Assembly: GCA_016287975.1 (NCBI GenBank)
Contig: JAEEXV010000418.1
Location: 1-24,095, forward strand
Source: Lentisphaeria bacterium
GTDB taxonomy: Bacteria; Verrucomicrobiota; Lentisphaeria; Oligosphaerales; Oligosphaeraceae
DNA length: 24,095 nucleotides
Direction: 5' to 3'
In this document: piece by piece, positions 7,463-14,964 of the stretch
Layout: each line of letters starts with the position of its first letter
Position numbering within the stretch: position 1 is the stretch's first letter
Translations under genes and position numbers: made by a program
The notes under the pieces: model-generated
The model's database searches: none
What the model was told of the DNA's origin: nothing
Seen by the model: the letters and a program-made list of their open reading frames with translations, nothing else

Positions 7463-8527
7463 ATGGCCTCCCCCCTGAAAGTCCTGCTGCTCTGCGGCAG
7501 CCGCTCCACCGAGCACCAGATCTCGCTGCTCTCCTGCAACTCCGTCTTCCACGCCATCGACCGCACCAAGTTCTCCCCCATCGTCGTCGGCATCACCCTC
7601 GACGGCGTCTGGAAATACTACGGCGACGCGCCCTTCCTCGAAAACCCCGACAGCCCCGAGACCGTCCGCCTCATCGACGACGCGCCCGCCTGCTATCCAG
7701 GCCGCACTGACACGGGCACCGTCCTGGTCCTGCCTGGCAACTCCGCCCCCATCCCCTTCGACGTCGCCTTCCCCGTCCTCCACGGCGCCTACGGCGAGGA
7801 CGGCACCATCCAGGGACTCTTCGGCATGTTCGGCGTCCCCTGCGTCGGCTGCGACTTCACCTCCTCGGCCAACTGCATGGACAAGGTCATCACGAAGACC
7901 CTGCTCGAAGGAGTGGGCTTCCGCACCGCGCCCTGGCTCACCCTCCGCAAGGGCGAGCCCGTCGACCTCATCGACATCATCGCCACGCGCGGGCTGCCCC
8001 TCTTCGTGAAGCCCGCCAAGACGGGCTCCTCCGTCGGCATACGCAAGGTCACCCGCGCCGCCGAACTCCAGCCCGCCATCGACTTCGCATTCCAGTATGA
8101 CACCAAGGTGCTGGTCGAGACGGGCATCACGGGGCGCGAAATCGAATGCGCCGTCCTGGAAAAGCCCGACGGCGAGATCTTCGTCGCGCACCCTGGCGAG
8201 GTCGTCCCGCACGACACCTTCTACAGCTACGAGGCGAAATACCTCAATCCGAACGGCGCGACCACCTATCCCGCGGCGCGGCTCACCCCCGAGCAGGCCG
8301 ACCAGGTCCGCGCGCTGGCCGCCAAGGCCTTCCGCGTGCTGGGCTGCTCAGGCTTCTCGCGCATCGACTTCTTCCTGACCACCAGCGGCGAATGGGTGCT
8401 CAACGAGATCAACACCATCCCCGGCTTCACCAGCATCTCCCTCTATCCGCAGATGATGAAGAACTCGGGCATCCCCTACGCCGACCTCATCACCATCCTC
8501 ATCCAGACCGCACTCAAAAAAGGCTGA
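7463..8527 (+). CDS. ddl: D-alanine--D-alanine ligase
   Basis: Ddl joins two D-alanines with ATP for the peptidoglycan stem peptide. The 354-residue ATP-grasp protein begins with the ligase signature CGSRSTEHQISLLS containing Glu17. It contains HGAYGEDGTIQG (108-119), the ATP-binding KPAKTGSSVGI (183-193), the YSYEAKY loop (254-260) typical of D-Ala-D-Ala rather than D-lactate ligases, the SRIDFF strand (299-304) and the metal-binding NEINTIPGFT (314-323). I placed the start at ATG 7463, where homology begins; the frame is open further upstream without family-like sequence. There is no Shine-Dalgarno, only a C-rich leader. It opens a co-directional gene run and is followed at 6 bases by a lipoprotein gene. 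Thr-Gly and Ala-Gly pairs avoid the CCGG-containing codon combinations. Confidence 0.95.
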   Translation: MASPLKVLLLCGSRSTEHQISLLSCNSVFHAIDRTKFSPIVVGITLDGVWKYYGDAPFLENPDSPETVRLIDDAPACYPGRTDTGTVLVLPGNSAPIPFDVAFPVLHGAYGEDGTIQGLFGMFGVPCVGCDFTSSANCMDKVITKTLLEGVGFRTAPWLTLRKGEPVDLIDIIATRGLPLFVKPAKTGSSVGIRKVTRAAELQPAIDFAFQYDTKVLVETGITGREIECAVLEKPDGEIFVAHPGEVVPHDTFYSYEAKYLNPNGATTYPAARLTPEQADQVRALAAKAFRVLGCSGFSRIDFFLTTSGEWVLNEINTIPGFTSISLYPQMMKNSGIPYADLITILIQTALKKG

Positions 8528-8533
8528 GCCACC

Positions 8534-8842
8534 ATGAAGAAAACCCTCGCCCTCCTCGCCCTCGCCGCCATCCTCCTCGCGGGCTGCGCCTCCACCCAGC
8601 CCATCGGCGTCCTCTACCAGAACCTCAAGGTGCCCGCCGCCACAGGCCCCGCCAAGGGCGCCTGGACCAAACGCGGCGTCGCCATCTCCCACTCCTACCT
8701 CGGCGTCATGGCCGTCGGCGATTCCTCCATCGCCTCCGCCTGCGCCAACGCCGACATCAAGGAGGTCGTCTACGTCGACTGGGAGGTCGAGAACTTCCTC
8801 GGCATCTACGCCACCTACAAGTGCCGCGTCTACGGCAACTGA
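8534..8842 (+). CDS. Small TRL-like lipoprotein
   Basis: The 102-residue protein has a lipoprotein signal peptide (MKK, hydrophobic core, LLAGC lipobox with Cys18). The mature part of about 85 residues matches the TRL-like family pattern: GVLYQNLKVP after the lipobox, a central SYLGVMAVGDSSIASA segment, then VVYVDWEVENFLGIYATYKC and a short C-terminus. TRL-like proteins are small envelope lipoproteins of unknown function. The gene sits 6 bases after ddl and 10 bases before a D-aminopeptidase gene, so an envelope or cell-wall role is plausible but unproven. The start has no Shine-Dalgarno within normal range (leader GAGCCACC). Confidence 0.8.
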   Translation: MKKTLALLALAAILLAGCASTQPIGVLYQNLKVPAATGPAKGAWTKRGVAISHSYLGVMAVGDSSIASACANADIKEVVYVDWEVENFLGIYATYKCRVYGN

Positions 8843-8852
8843 GCCGACGCCC

Positions 8853-9668
8853 ATGAAGGTCTACCTCCAGACCGACATCGAAGGCATCGCAGGCTTCTGC
8901 TTCTTCGAAAACCGCAAGGACGCCTCCGTCGAGAACTTCCACCACCGCCAGCGCATGCGGCGCCTCCTGACGAACGAGGTCAATGCGGCCGCGAAGGCCG
9001 CCTTCCGCGCGGGCGCCGCCGAGGTCATCATCAACGACAACCACGGGGCGGGCTACAACATCCTCTTCGAGGAACTCGACCCGCGCTGCCGCATCATCCA
9101 CGGCCGCAACGGCTCAGGCCCGCACTGGCTGCCGCTCTTCACCGAATGCGACGTGATGGTGCTGGTCGGCATGCACGCGATGGGTGGCACCCCTGTCTCC
9201 ATCACCCCGCACAGCCTCTGGAAGGTCAACGACGGCGCCCTCTGTCTGAGCGAGGCCTCCATGGCCGCCGCCATCGCAGGCGACCACGGCATCCCCGTCG
9301 TCTTCGCCTCGGGCGACGACAAAGTCACCGCCGAACTCGCCGCCAAGATCCCAGGGATCGCCACCGTCGTCACCAAGCAGGCCCTCGCCCCCTTCATGGC
9401 ATGTTCCCTGATTCCTGCGCGCGCCTGCGAACTCATCGGCGAGGCCGTCGAGCGCGCCCTCCGCGCCCCCGCCTTCCCCGCCCCATTCGTCATCCCAGGC
9501 CCCGTCACGCTCACGCTCCTGGACTCCGCCAACCACGCGCCGCCCCTCGCCGAACTCAAGCCCGCCGTGACCGCCGACACCATCGAACAGGCTTTCCTCC
9601 AATACGAACGCGACATGCCCTGGAGCTGCGGAAACCAGCAGCTCCCCGACGGCTTCGTCTATCCATAA
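8853..9668 (+). CDS. dppA: DppA-type zinc D-aminopeptidase (peptidase family M55)
   Basis: The 271-residue protein aligns by eye with Bacillus DppA along its length. The proposed metal ligands are present: Asp8 and Glu10 in LQTDIEGIAG, His64 in NDNHG, His108 in VGMHAMGG and Glu134 in LSEASMAAAI. The GIPVVFASGDDKV strand is also typical. DppA enzymes are decameric cytoplasmic or peptide-uptake-linked peptidases that remove N-terminal D-amino acids such as D-Ala. Placement beside ddl suggests turnover of D-Ala-containing wall peptides (inference). No dipeptide permease genes accompany it, unlike in the Bacillus dpp operon. The start is ATG 8853 after a C-rich leader without a Shine-Dalgarno. 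A short spacer (9669-9702) with nothing notable follows. Confidence 0.85.
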   Translation: MKVYLQTDIEGIAGFCFFENRKDASVENFHHRQRMRRLLTNEVNAAAKAAFRAGAAEVIINDNHGAGYNILFEELDPRCRIIHGRNGSGPHWLPLFTECDVMVLVGMHAMGGTPVSITPHSLWKVNDGALCLSEASMAAAIAGDHGIPVVFASGDDKVTAELAAKIPGIATVVTKQALAPFMACSLIPARACELIGEAVERALRAPAFPAPFVIPGPVTLTLLDSANHAPPLAELKPAVTADTIEQAFLQYERDMPWSCGNQQLPDGFVYP

Positions 9669-9702
9669 CACACCCCAACCACCCCCAACCAGATCCACCA
9701 CC

Positions 9703-10677
9703 ATGCCCACTGTGAAATTCGCCTTCGCAGGCTTCCGCCACGGCCACATCTTCTCCCTCTACAACCGTCTCAAGGGACACCCCGTCATCCAGGTCGTCGC
9801 CGCCTGCGAGCCCGATCCCGACGCCCGCGCCGCCGCCGAAAAGGCAGGCGTCAAGTTCACCCACGCCTCCTACGCCGAACTCCTCGCCGACCCCGCCGTC
9901 GACGTCGTCGCCGTCGGCGAGGCCTACGGCAACCGCGGCAAACTCATCGTCGACGCCCTCCGCGCGGGCAAGCACGTCCTCTCCGACAAGCCCTTCTGCA
10001 TCACGCTGGCCGAACTCGACGCCATCGCCGCGGAACTCCAGCGCACGGGCCTGAAACTCGGCTGCATGCTCGACCTGCGCACCGAGGCCAACCCCCGCAC
10101 CGCCCTCCGCCTCGTCCGCGAGGGCGTCATCGGCGAAGTCCAGGGCATCCAGTTCAACGGCATGCACCCGCTCAACTACAAGACTGGCCGCCCCGACTGG
10201 TACTTCGAGAAGGGGATGCACGGCGGCACCATCAACGACATCGGCATCCACGCCTTCGACTACCTGCCCTACCTCCTCGACTGCCCCATCAAGCGCGCCA
10301 TCGCCGCCCATTCCGCCAATGTCGCCTTCCCCGAGGTGCCGTGGTTCCAGAACCAGGCCACCTTCATGCTCGAGTTCGAAAACGGCGCGGTCGCCAGCGG
10401 CGACGTCTCCTACTTCGCCCCTGGCTTCGGCCATCCCGCCTACTGGCGCTTCACCATCGGCGGCACCAAGGGCATGCTCGAATGGAACTACAACCCAGGC
10501 GTGCTCGTGATGCATCCGCGCTCCAACGTCGACCAGATCGTCCATCCCGACCCGTTCACCACCGACTACCTCGACGACTTCCTCGGCGAACTCGACGGCA
10601 AGCCTGGCAACCTCACCACCGCGCTCAATCTCCAGACCGCCCGCCTCGCCCTCCAGACCCAGGCGCTCGCCCAATAG
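9703..10677 (+). CDS. Gfo/Idh/MocA-family NAD(P)-dependent oxidoreductase
   Basis: The 324-residue protein has an N-terminal Rossmann domain and the family's catalytic lysine motif (DKPF, Lys96), then the C-terminal alpha/beta domain with the GGTINDIGIHAFD segment (174-186) carrying a probable catalytic His183. The nucleotide loop is unusual: FAGFRHGHIF replaces the standard GxGxxG, with glycines only at 10 and 14, a variant common in uncharacterised sugar dehydrogenase-like members. Substrate cannot be told from sequence; a sugar, inositol or sugar-acid derivative is likely. It starts at ATG 9703 after a CCACCACC leader without a Shine-Dalgarno. It could be co-transcribed with the genes before it. 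A hairpin at 10721 separates it from pgi. Confidence 0.85.
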   Translation: MPTVKFAFAGFRHGHIFSLYNRLKGHPVIQVVAACEPDPDARAAAEKAGVKFTHASYAELLADPAVDVVAVGEAYGNRGKLIVDALRAGKHVLSDKPFCITLAELDAIAAELQRTGLKLGCMLDLRTEANPRTALRLVREGVIGEVQGIQFNGMHPLNYKTGRPDWYFEKGMHGGTINDIGIHAFDYLPYLLDCPIKRAIAAHSANVAFPEVPWFQNQATFMLEFENGAVASGDVSYFAPGFGHPAYWRFTIGGTKGMLEWNYNPGVLVMHPRSNVDQIVHPDPFTTDYLDDFLGELDGKPGNLTTALNLQTARLALQTQALAQ

Positions 10678-10720
10678 ACCACCCCACCCGGAAAATCCGG
10701 AAAAACAAGTTCGCTCTGTG

Positions 10721-10740
10721 CCGCCGCATTCTTGCGGCGG
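10721..10740. repeat. Intergenic hairpin upstream of pgi
   Basis: CCGCCGCA-TTCT-TGCGGCGG forms an 8-bp stem with a 4-base loop in the 102-base spacer before pgi. It sits in a context (CTGTGCCG, stem, CATTC, later CAATGGCC) that is echoed downstream of the exonuclease gene at 13371-13436, so it may belong to a dispersed element family. No T-run follows. A TATAGC -10-like box lies at 10761-10766. Confidence 0.5.
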
Positions 10741-10779
10741 TGCAATGGCCCTTCCGTCGCTATAGCCGCATCCATACGC

Positions 10780-12399
10780 ATGAAAAATCCCTCCACCCCA
10801 GCCTGGCAGGCGCTCCAGCGCCACTTCGAGACCACGCGCGACACCACCATCGCGCAGTATTTTGCGGCGGACGCCGAGCGCGCCGCGCGCTTCCGCGCGG
10901 AATTCGAGGATCTCTTCCTCGACTACTCGAAGAACCGCATCGACCAGACGGGGATGGAGCTGCTCTTCGCGCTCGCCCGCGAATCGCGCCTCGAAGAGCA
11001 GATCGCGGCCATGTTCTCTGGCGCCAAGATCAACGCGACCGAAAACCGCGCCGTGCTGCACATCGCCCTGCGCAACCGCTCGAACCGCCCGATCCTGGTC
11101 GACGGCAAGGACGTCATGCCCGAGGTCAACGCCGTGCTCGACCAGATGGCCGCCTTCACCCGCCAGATCCACTCCGCCGAATGGCGCGGCCACACTGGCA
11201 AGCCCATCCGCAACATCGTCAACATCGGCATCGGCGGCTCCGACCTGGGTCCAAAGATGGCCTGCGAGGCCCTCAAGGCCTACGCCGTCTCGGGGATCGC
11301 GTGCCACTTCGTCTCGAATGTCGACGGCTTCCACCTCGCCGACACCGTCCGCGGCCTCGACCCCGCCGAGACGCTCTTCATCGTCGCCTCCAAGACCTTC
11401 ACCACCCTGGAGACGATGACCAACGCCTTCTCCGCCCGCAAATGGCTCACCGACCGCCTCGGCGAGGCCGCCGTAGCCAAGCACTTCGTCGCCGTCTCGA
11501 CCAACGCGGAGGAGGTCTCCAAGTTCGGCATCGACACGCGAAACATGTTCGCCTTCTGGAACTGGGTCGGCGGCCGCTATTCGATGTGCTCCGCCATCGG
11601 ACTGCCCATCATGCTCCTCGTCGGCCCCGAGAAGTTCATCGAAATGCTCGAGGGCTTCCACGCGATGGACGAGCATTTCCGCACCGCGCCCATCGAGCGC
11701 AACCTCCCTGTGATCCTCGCGCTCCTGGGCATCTGGTACAACAACTTCTGGGGCGCCGAGACCCACGCCATCCTCCCCTACAGCCAGGCGATGCACCGCT
11801 TCGCCGCGCATCTGCAGCAGGTCTCGATGGAATCCAACGGCAAGTCCGTCGACCGCGACGGCCACCGCGTGACCTGGCAGACCGGCCCCGTCATCTGGGG
11901 CGAGCCAGGCACCAACAGCCAGCACTCCTTCTTCCAGCTCCTCCACCAGGGCACCAAGCTCATCCCCGGCGACTTCATCGGCTTCTGCCGCTCCGAGGCG
12001 CCCGTCGGCGACCACCATGCCAAACTCCTCGCGAACTTCGTCGCCCAGACCGAGGCCCTCGCCTTCGGCAAGAGCCTCGACCAGGTCCGCGCCGAGGAAC
12101 CTGGCATCCCCGACGCCCTCGCCGCCCAGAAATGCTTCGAGGGAAACCGCCCCACCAACACCATCCTCGCCGACAAACTCACTCCGCGCACTCTCGGCCT
12201 CCTCATGGCCCTCTATGAACACAAGATCTTCACGCAGGGCGCCATCTGGAACATCTACTCCTTCGACCAGTGGGGCGTCCAGCTCGGCAAGGTCCTCGCC
12301 AAGCAGATCCTCAAGGACTTCGCCGCCCCCGCAAACGCCCCCCTCGCCCACGACCCCTCCACCAACGCCATCATCGCCCGCATCAAGGCCCGAATGTAA
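10780..12399 (+). CDS. pgi: Glucose-6-phosphate isomerase
   Basis: Pgi interconverts glucose-6-phosphate and fructose-6-phosphate in glycolysis and gluconeogenesis. At 539 residues it is the long bacterial/eukaryotic type. Seen motifs are [13 protein letters not shown] (148-160), the phosphate-binding [10 protein letters not shown] (204-213), signature 1 [16 protein letters not shown] (261-276), the catalytic [19 protein letters not shown] (374-392, Glu375), a DHHAKLL segment with the active-site histidine region, and signature 2 [10 protein letters not shown] with the C-terminal lysine. The start is ATG 10780, where homology begins, although the frame is open further up. The leader lacks a Shine-Dalgarno. 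An array of 9-bp repeats follows the stop. With the PfkB kinase at 14965 it makes a loose sugar-phosphate group. Confidence 0.96.
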   Translation: MKNPSTPAWQALQRHFETTRDTTIAQYFAADAERAARFRAEFEDLFLDYSKNRIDQTGMELLFALARESRLEEQIAAMFSGAKINATENRAVLHIALRNRSNRPILVDGKDVMPEVNAVLDQMAAFTRQIHSAEWRGHTGKPIRNIVNIGIGGSDLGPKMACEALKAYAVSGIACHFVSNVDGFHLADTVRGLDPAETLFIVASKTFTTLETMTNAFSARKWLTDRLGEAAVAKHFVAVSTNAEEVSKFGIDTRNMFAFWNWVGGRYSMCSAIGLPIMLLVGPEKFIEMLEGFHAMDEHFRTAPIERNLPVILALLGIWYNNFWGAETHAILPYSQAMHRFAAHLQQVSMESNGKSVDRDGHRVTWQTGPVIWGEPGTNSQHSFFQLLHQGTKLIPGDFIGFCRSEAPVGDHHAKLLANFVAQTEALAFGKSLDQVRAEEPGIPDALAAQKCFEGNRPTNTILADKLTPRTLGLLMALYEHKIFTQGAIWNIYSFDQWGVQLGKVLAKQILKDFAAPANAPLAHDPSTNAIIARIKARM

Positions 12400-12413
12400 G
12401 CCCAACACCCATT

Positions 12414-12458
12414 GCGGTCCCTTCGGTCGCTTCGGTCGCTTCCGTCCCTTCGGTCGCT
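12414..12458 (+). repeat. Short array of 9-bp tandem repeats (TCGGTCSCT family)
   Basis: Five consecutive 9-mers between pgi and the exonuclease gene read GCGGTCCCT, TCGGTCGCT, TCGGTCGCT, TCCGTCCCT, TCGGTCGCT. The unit is the same as in the larger array in and after atpA (21985-22080). Here the transcribed strand reads the T-rich form, the reverse of the atpA locus. The array ends 19 bases before the exonuclease start codon. Confidence 0.85.
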
Positions 12459-12477
12459 TGCGTCATCCCTTCTTTCC

Positions 12478-13362
12478 ATGCGCCTGTTACTCATTGATGC
12501 CTATTCGCAGATCTTCCGGATCTTCTACGCCCTCCGCGAATTGACCAACGCCCGCGGCGAGCCCGCCAACGCCCTCTACGGCATGGCGCGGCTCTTCCTG
12601 CAGCTCCATGCGGAGTGGCCCTCCGAATACGGCGCCATCGCCTTCGACCACGGCAAATGCACCCGCCGCGTCGGCCTCCTGCCCGACTACAAGGGCACCC
12701 GCCCGCCCATGCCAGAGGCCCTGCGCGCCCAGATCGCCCCCATCCGCGAATGGTGCGAGGCCTTCGGCTGGAACATCGTCCAGCGCGACGGCTTCGAGGC
12801 CGACGACCTCCTCGCAGGCCTGGCAGCCCAGCGCGGCGACGCCCAAGCCATCATCCTCACTGGCGACAAGGACCTCGCCCAGCTCGTCCAGGATCCTGGC
12901 GTCCAGCTCCTCCAGCGCGGCGACGCCAAGACCCCCTGGGGCATCGCGGGCGAGGCATACGTGCGCCAGAAGTTCGGCGTGGAGCCCGCGCAGCTCATCG
13001 ACTACCTCGCCCTCCTGGGCGACACCGCCGACAACATCCCAGGCCTTCCTGGCTGCGGTCAAAAGACCGCCGCGCAGCTCCTCAACACCTACGGCTCCAT
13101 CGACGGCATCCGCGAACACCTCGCCGAACTCAGGCCGCGCATCCGCGACAGCTTCACCGCCCAAGCCGCCGCCCTCGACCGCAACCGCGACCTCGTCCGC
13201 CTTGACCAGGCCCTCCCCGAAGACTGGCACGGCCTGGAAGGCATCCGCCGCCGCGCCCCCGACTGGAAGCGCCTCCGCGCCCTCGCCGCCGACCAGGGCT
13301 TCAAATCCATCCTCGAAGCCATCGACAAGGCCGACCGCCCACAGCAGCAAATGCTCTTCTGA
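12478..13362 (+). CDS. Stand-alone 5'-3' exonuclease (flap nuclease, PolI N-domain type)
   Basis: The 294-residue protein equals the 5'-nuclease domain of DNA polymerase I without a polymerase. The acidic two-metal site is complete: Asp7 (LLLIDAYS), Asp57 (FDHGKCTRR), EADD (107-110), GDKDL (129-133) and GDTADNIPG (181-189). The helix-hairpin-helix LPGCGQKTAAQLL (190-202) and the basic arch YKGTR (71-75) are intact, so it is probably active on flaps or RNA primers. The last residues, QQQMLF, resemble the bacterial sliding-clamp-binding peptide QLxLF. It starts at ATG 12478 after a pyrimidine leader without a Shine-Dalgarno. Shorter relatives (Xni/ExoIX) lack some of these acids. Whether the genome also has a full-length PolA cannot be seen. 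Confidence 0.9.
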   Translation: MRLLLIDAYSQIFRIFYALRELTNARGEPANALYGMARLFLQLHAEWPSEYGAIAFDHGKCTRRVGLLPDYKGTRPPMPEALRAQIAPIREWCEAFGWNIVQRDGFEADDLLAGLAAQRGDAQAIILTGDKDLAQLVQDPGVQLLQRGDAKTPWGIAGEAYVRQKFGVEPAQLIDYLALLGDTADNIPGLPGCGQKTAAQLLNTYGSIDGIREHLAELRPRIRDSFTAQAAALDRNRDLVRLDQALPEDWHGLEGIRRRAPDWKRLRALAADQGFKSILEAIDKADRPQQQMLF

Positions 13363-13476
13363 CCCGCCGTTCTGTGCCGGGCCATTCCTGGCCTGGAAGG
13401 CAAGCGCCAATTGGCCCGCCGGCTTCTCGCCGGCGGCACACAACCACCGCCCGCGATTCCAACCCGCACCCCATAC
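13363..13476. repeat. Hairpin-rich spacer after the exonuclease gene
   Basis: Two stem-loops follow the stop: GGCCA-TTCC-TGGCC (13380-13393) and CCGCCGGC-TTCTC-GCCGGCGG (13416-13436, 8-bp stem). The flanking words CTGTGCCG, CATTC and CAAT-GGCC resemble those around the hairpin at 10721, suggesting one dispersed intergenic element family. No T-run follows, so these are not typical intrinsic terminators. Confidence 0.5.
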
Positions 13477-13696
13477 CGCGCAGGCACCGCCAGCCGACCA
13501 GCATGTGCCAGCGGGCTTGCCCGCTGGCAAGGCCCATTTCCGCGCACGCACCGCCATCCGACCAGCATGTGCCAGCGGGCTTGCCCGCTGGCAAGGCCCC
13601 GATACCCCCCCCCCATTTCCGCGCAGGCACCGCCATCCGACCAGCGTGTGCCAGCGGGCTTGCCCGCTGGAAAAGCCCCAATCCCCCCCATTTCCC
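13477..13696 (+). repeat. Three tandem copies of a 64-80 bp hairpin element
   Basis: Copies start at about 13477, 13541 and 13621. Each contains GCACCGCCA, then CCGACCAGC, then a near-perfect palindrome with half-stem TGCCAGCGGGC and a 2-base loop (13506-13529, 13570-13593, 13649-13672; the third has two terminal mismatches), then AAGGCCC or AAAGCCCC and CATTTCC. Copies differ in a C-run before CATTTCC (10 Cs ending at 13614 in copy 2, a shorter run near 13690 in copy 3). The third copy ends directly at the ATG of the next gene, where the other copies have GCG. It resembles REP/BIME-type intergenic repeats. Confidence 0.85.
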
Positions 13697-14959
13697 ATGT
13701 CCGATCTCATCTTCCGCCATGCAATCCTCGACGGGAAGCCCGTCGACATCGCCGTCACTGGCAACCGCTTCAGCGCGGTCGCGCCAAATCTGCCAGACAC
13801 CGCCGCCACGGAGATCGACGCCTCGGGGCTGCTGGCCTTCCCGCCATTCTACAACTGCCACACGCACATCCCGATGGTGCTCTTCCGCGGCTATGCGGAC
13901 GACCTGGAACTCTTCCCGTGGCTGAATGACCACATCTGGCCCGCCGAGGCCCGCCTCGACGAGGCGGACGTCTACGCCGCCTCGCGCCTCGCCATCACCG
14001 AGATGCTGCACTCGGGCACCGTCTTCTTCAACGACAGCTACTTCTTCCTGCCCGCCACCATCCGCGCCGTCGAGGAACTCGGCCTGCGCGCCTGCATCGG
14101 CCTCACCTGGCTCAACACTGGCAACGCAGACGCCTGCGCCCGCCTCCGCGACGCCAACGACCAGGTCTACGACGAATGGCGACAGGGCAAATTCAGCCCC
14201 CGCATCCAGCTCGCATACGCCCCGCACGCCATCTACACCGTCCCCGAGGCCGACCTGCGCGACATCGCCGAGCGCTCCGCCCGCGACGGCATGCTCGTGC
14301 ACATGCACCTCGCCGAGACCGAGAAGGAGTTCCGCGACTGCCAGGAGCAGCACGGCGGCCTCACCCCCGTCGAATACCTGCGCGAGGTCGGCCTCCTCAA
14401 CGAGCGCGCCCGCCTCGCCCACGCCGTCTGGCTCACCGACCGCGACATCGAACTCGTGCGCGACAGCGGCGCCGTCCTCGTCACCAACGCCACCTCCAAC
14501 CTCAAACTCTGCTCGGGCACCTTCCGCTTCCGCGACATCGTCCGCGCGGGCATCCCCGTCACCCTCGGCACCGACGGCTGCGCCTCCAACAACGCCCACT
14601 CCATGTTCTCCGAAATGAAGTTCGCCGCCCTCGCCGCCAAACTCCAGTCCCACGACCCCACCGCCGCCGCCGCGCCCGACATCTTCCGCGCCGCCACCGC
14701 CGTCGGCGCCGCCGCCTTCGTCCCCGAGGCGGGCGCCATCGCCCCAGGCCGCCTCGCCGATCTCATGCTCGTCAACCCCGACCACGACTATCTCGTCGGA
14801 GACTACAACCCCGTCTCCAACCTCGTCTACGCCGCCGAGAGCTCCTGCGTCGACACCATCCTCTGCGACGGAGAGATCCTCATGCGCGACCACTACGTCC
14901 CGCACGAGGACGAAATCCTCGCCGAAGCCCGCCGCGCCTGCGACAAATTCCGCCGCTAA
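13697..14959 (+). CDS. Amidohydrolase, 5-methylthioadenosine/S-adenosylhomocysteine deaminase type
   Basis: The 420-residue protein is a metal-dependent amidohydrolase of the MtaD/SsnA/TrzN group. Metal and catalytic residues are visible: His55 and His57 in NCHTHIPM, His204 and Glu207 in HMHLAETEKE, His242 in LAHAVWL, and Asp293 in LGTDGCASNN. The last is the group's signature. The N-terminal 50 and C-terminal 70 residues form the usual beta-sandwich (GRLADLMLV). The likely reaction is deamination of MTA, SAH or adenosine to the inosine analogue in purine and methyl-cycle salvage; guanine or other aminohydrolase activity is possible. The start is ATG 13697, immediately after the third hairpin repeat, with no Shine-Dalgarno. 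The PfkB gene starts 5 bases after its stop. Confidence 0.88.
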   Translation: MSDLIFRHAILDGKPVDIAVTGNRFSAVAPNLPDTAATEIDASGLLAFPPFYNCHTHIPMVLFRGYADDLELFPWLNDHIWPAEARLDEADVYAASRLAITEMLHSGTVFFNDSYFFLPATIRAVEELGLRACIGLTWLNTGNADACARLRDANDQVYDEWRQGKFSPRIQLAYAPHAIYTVPEADLRDIAERSARDGMLVHMHLAETEKEFRDCQEQHGGLTPVEYLREVGLLNERARLAHAVWLTDRDIELVRDSGAVLVTNATSNLKLCSGTFRFRDIVRAGIPVTLGTDGCASNNAHSMFSEMKFAALAAKLQSHDPTAAAAPDIFRAATAVGAAAFVPEAGAIAPGRLADLMLVNPDHDYLVGDYNPVSNLVYAAESSCVDTILCDGEILMRDHYVPHEDEILAEARRACDKFRR

Positions 14960-14964
14960 CCGCC

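Noticed and set aside
5566..7710. 714-codon open frame on the plus strand opposite the ClC gene
   Set aside because: It is the antisense shadow of a very GC3-biased membrane protein gene; the translation is low-complexity Arg/His/Gln-rich, with no domain.
9556..12408. 950-codon open frame on the minus strand opposite dppA, the oxidoreductase and pgi
   Set aside because: Gly/Glu/Val-rich translation without motifs, antisense to three convincingly coding genes; a product of strong codon bias.
12608..13690. Long plus-strand frame leading into the deaminase gene
   Set aside because: It is out of phase with the exonuclease gene and Pro/Ser/Thr-rich; only the part from ATG 13697 has amidohydrolase homology.
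13477..13696. CRISPR-like array
   Set aside because: Only three copies, nearly the whole unit is repeated with no unique spacers, and the core is a long palindrome with poly-C; no cas genes.
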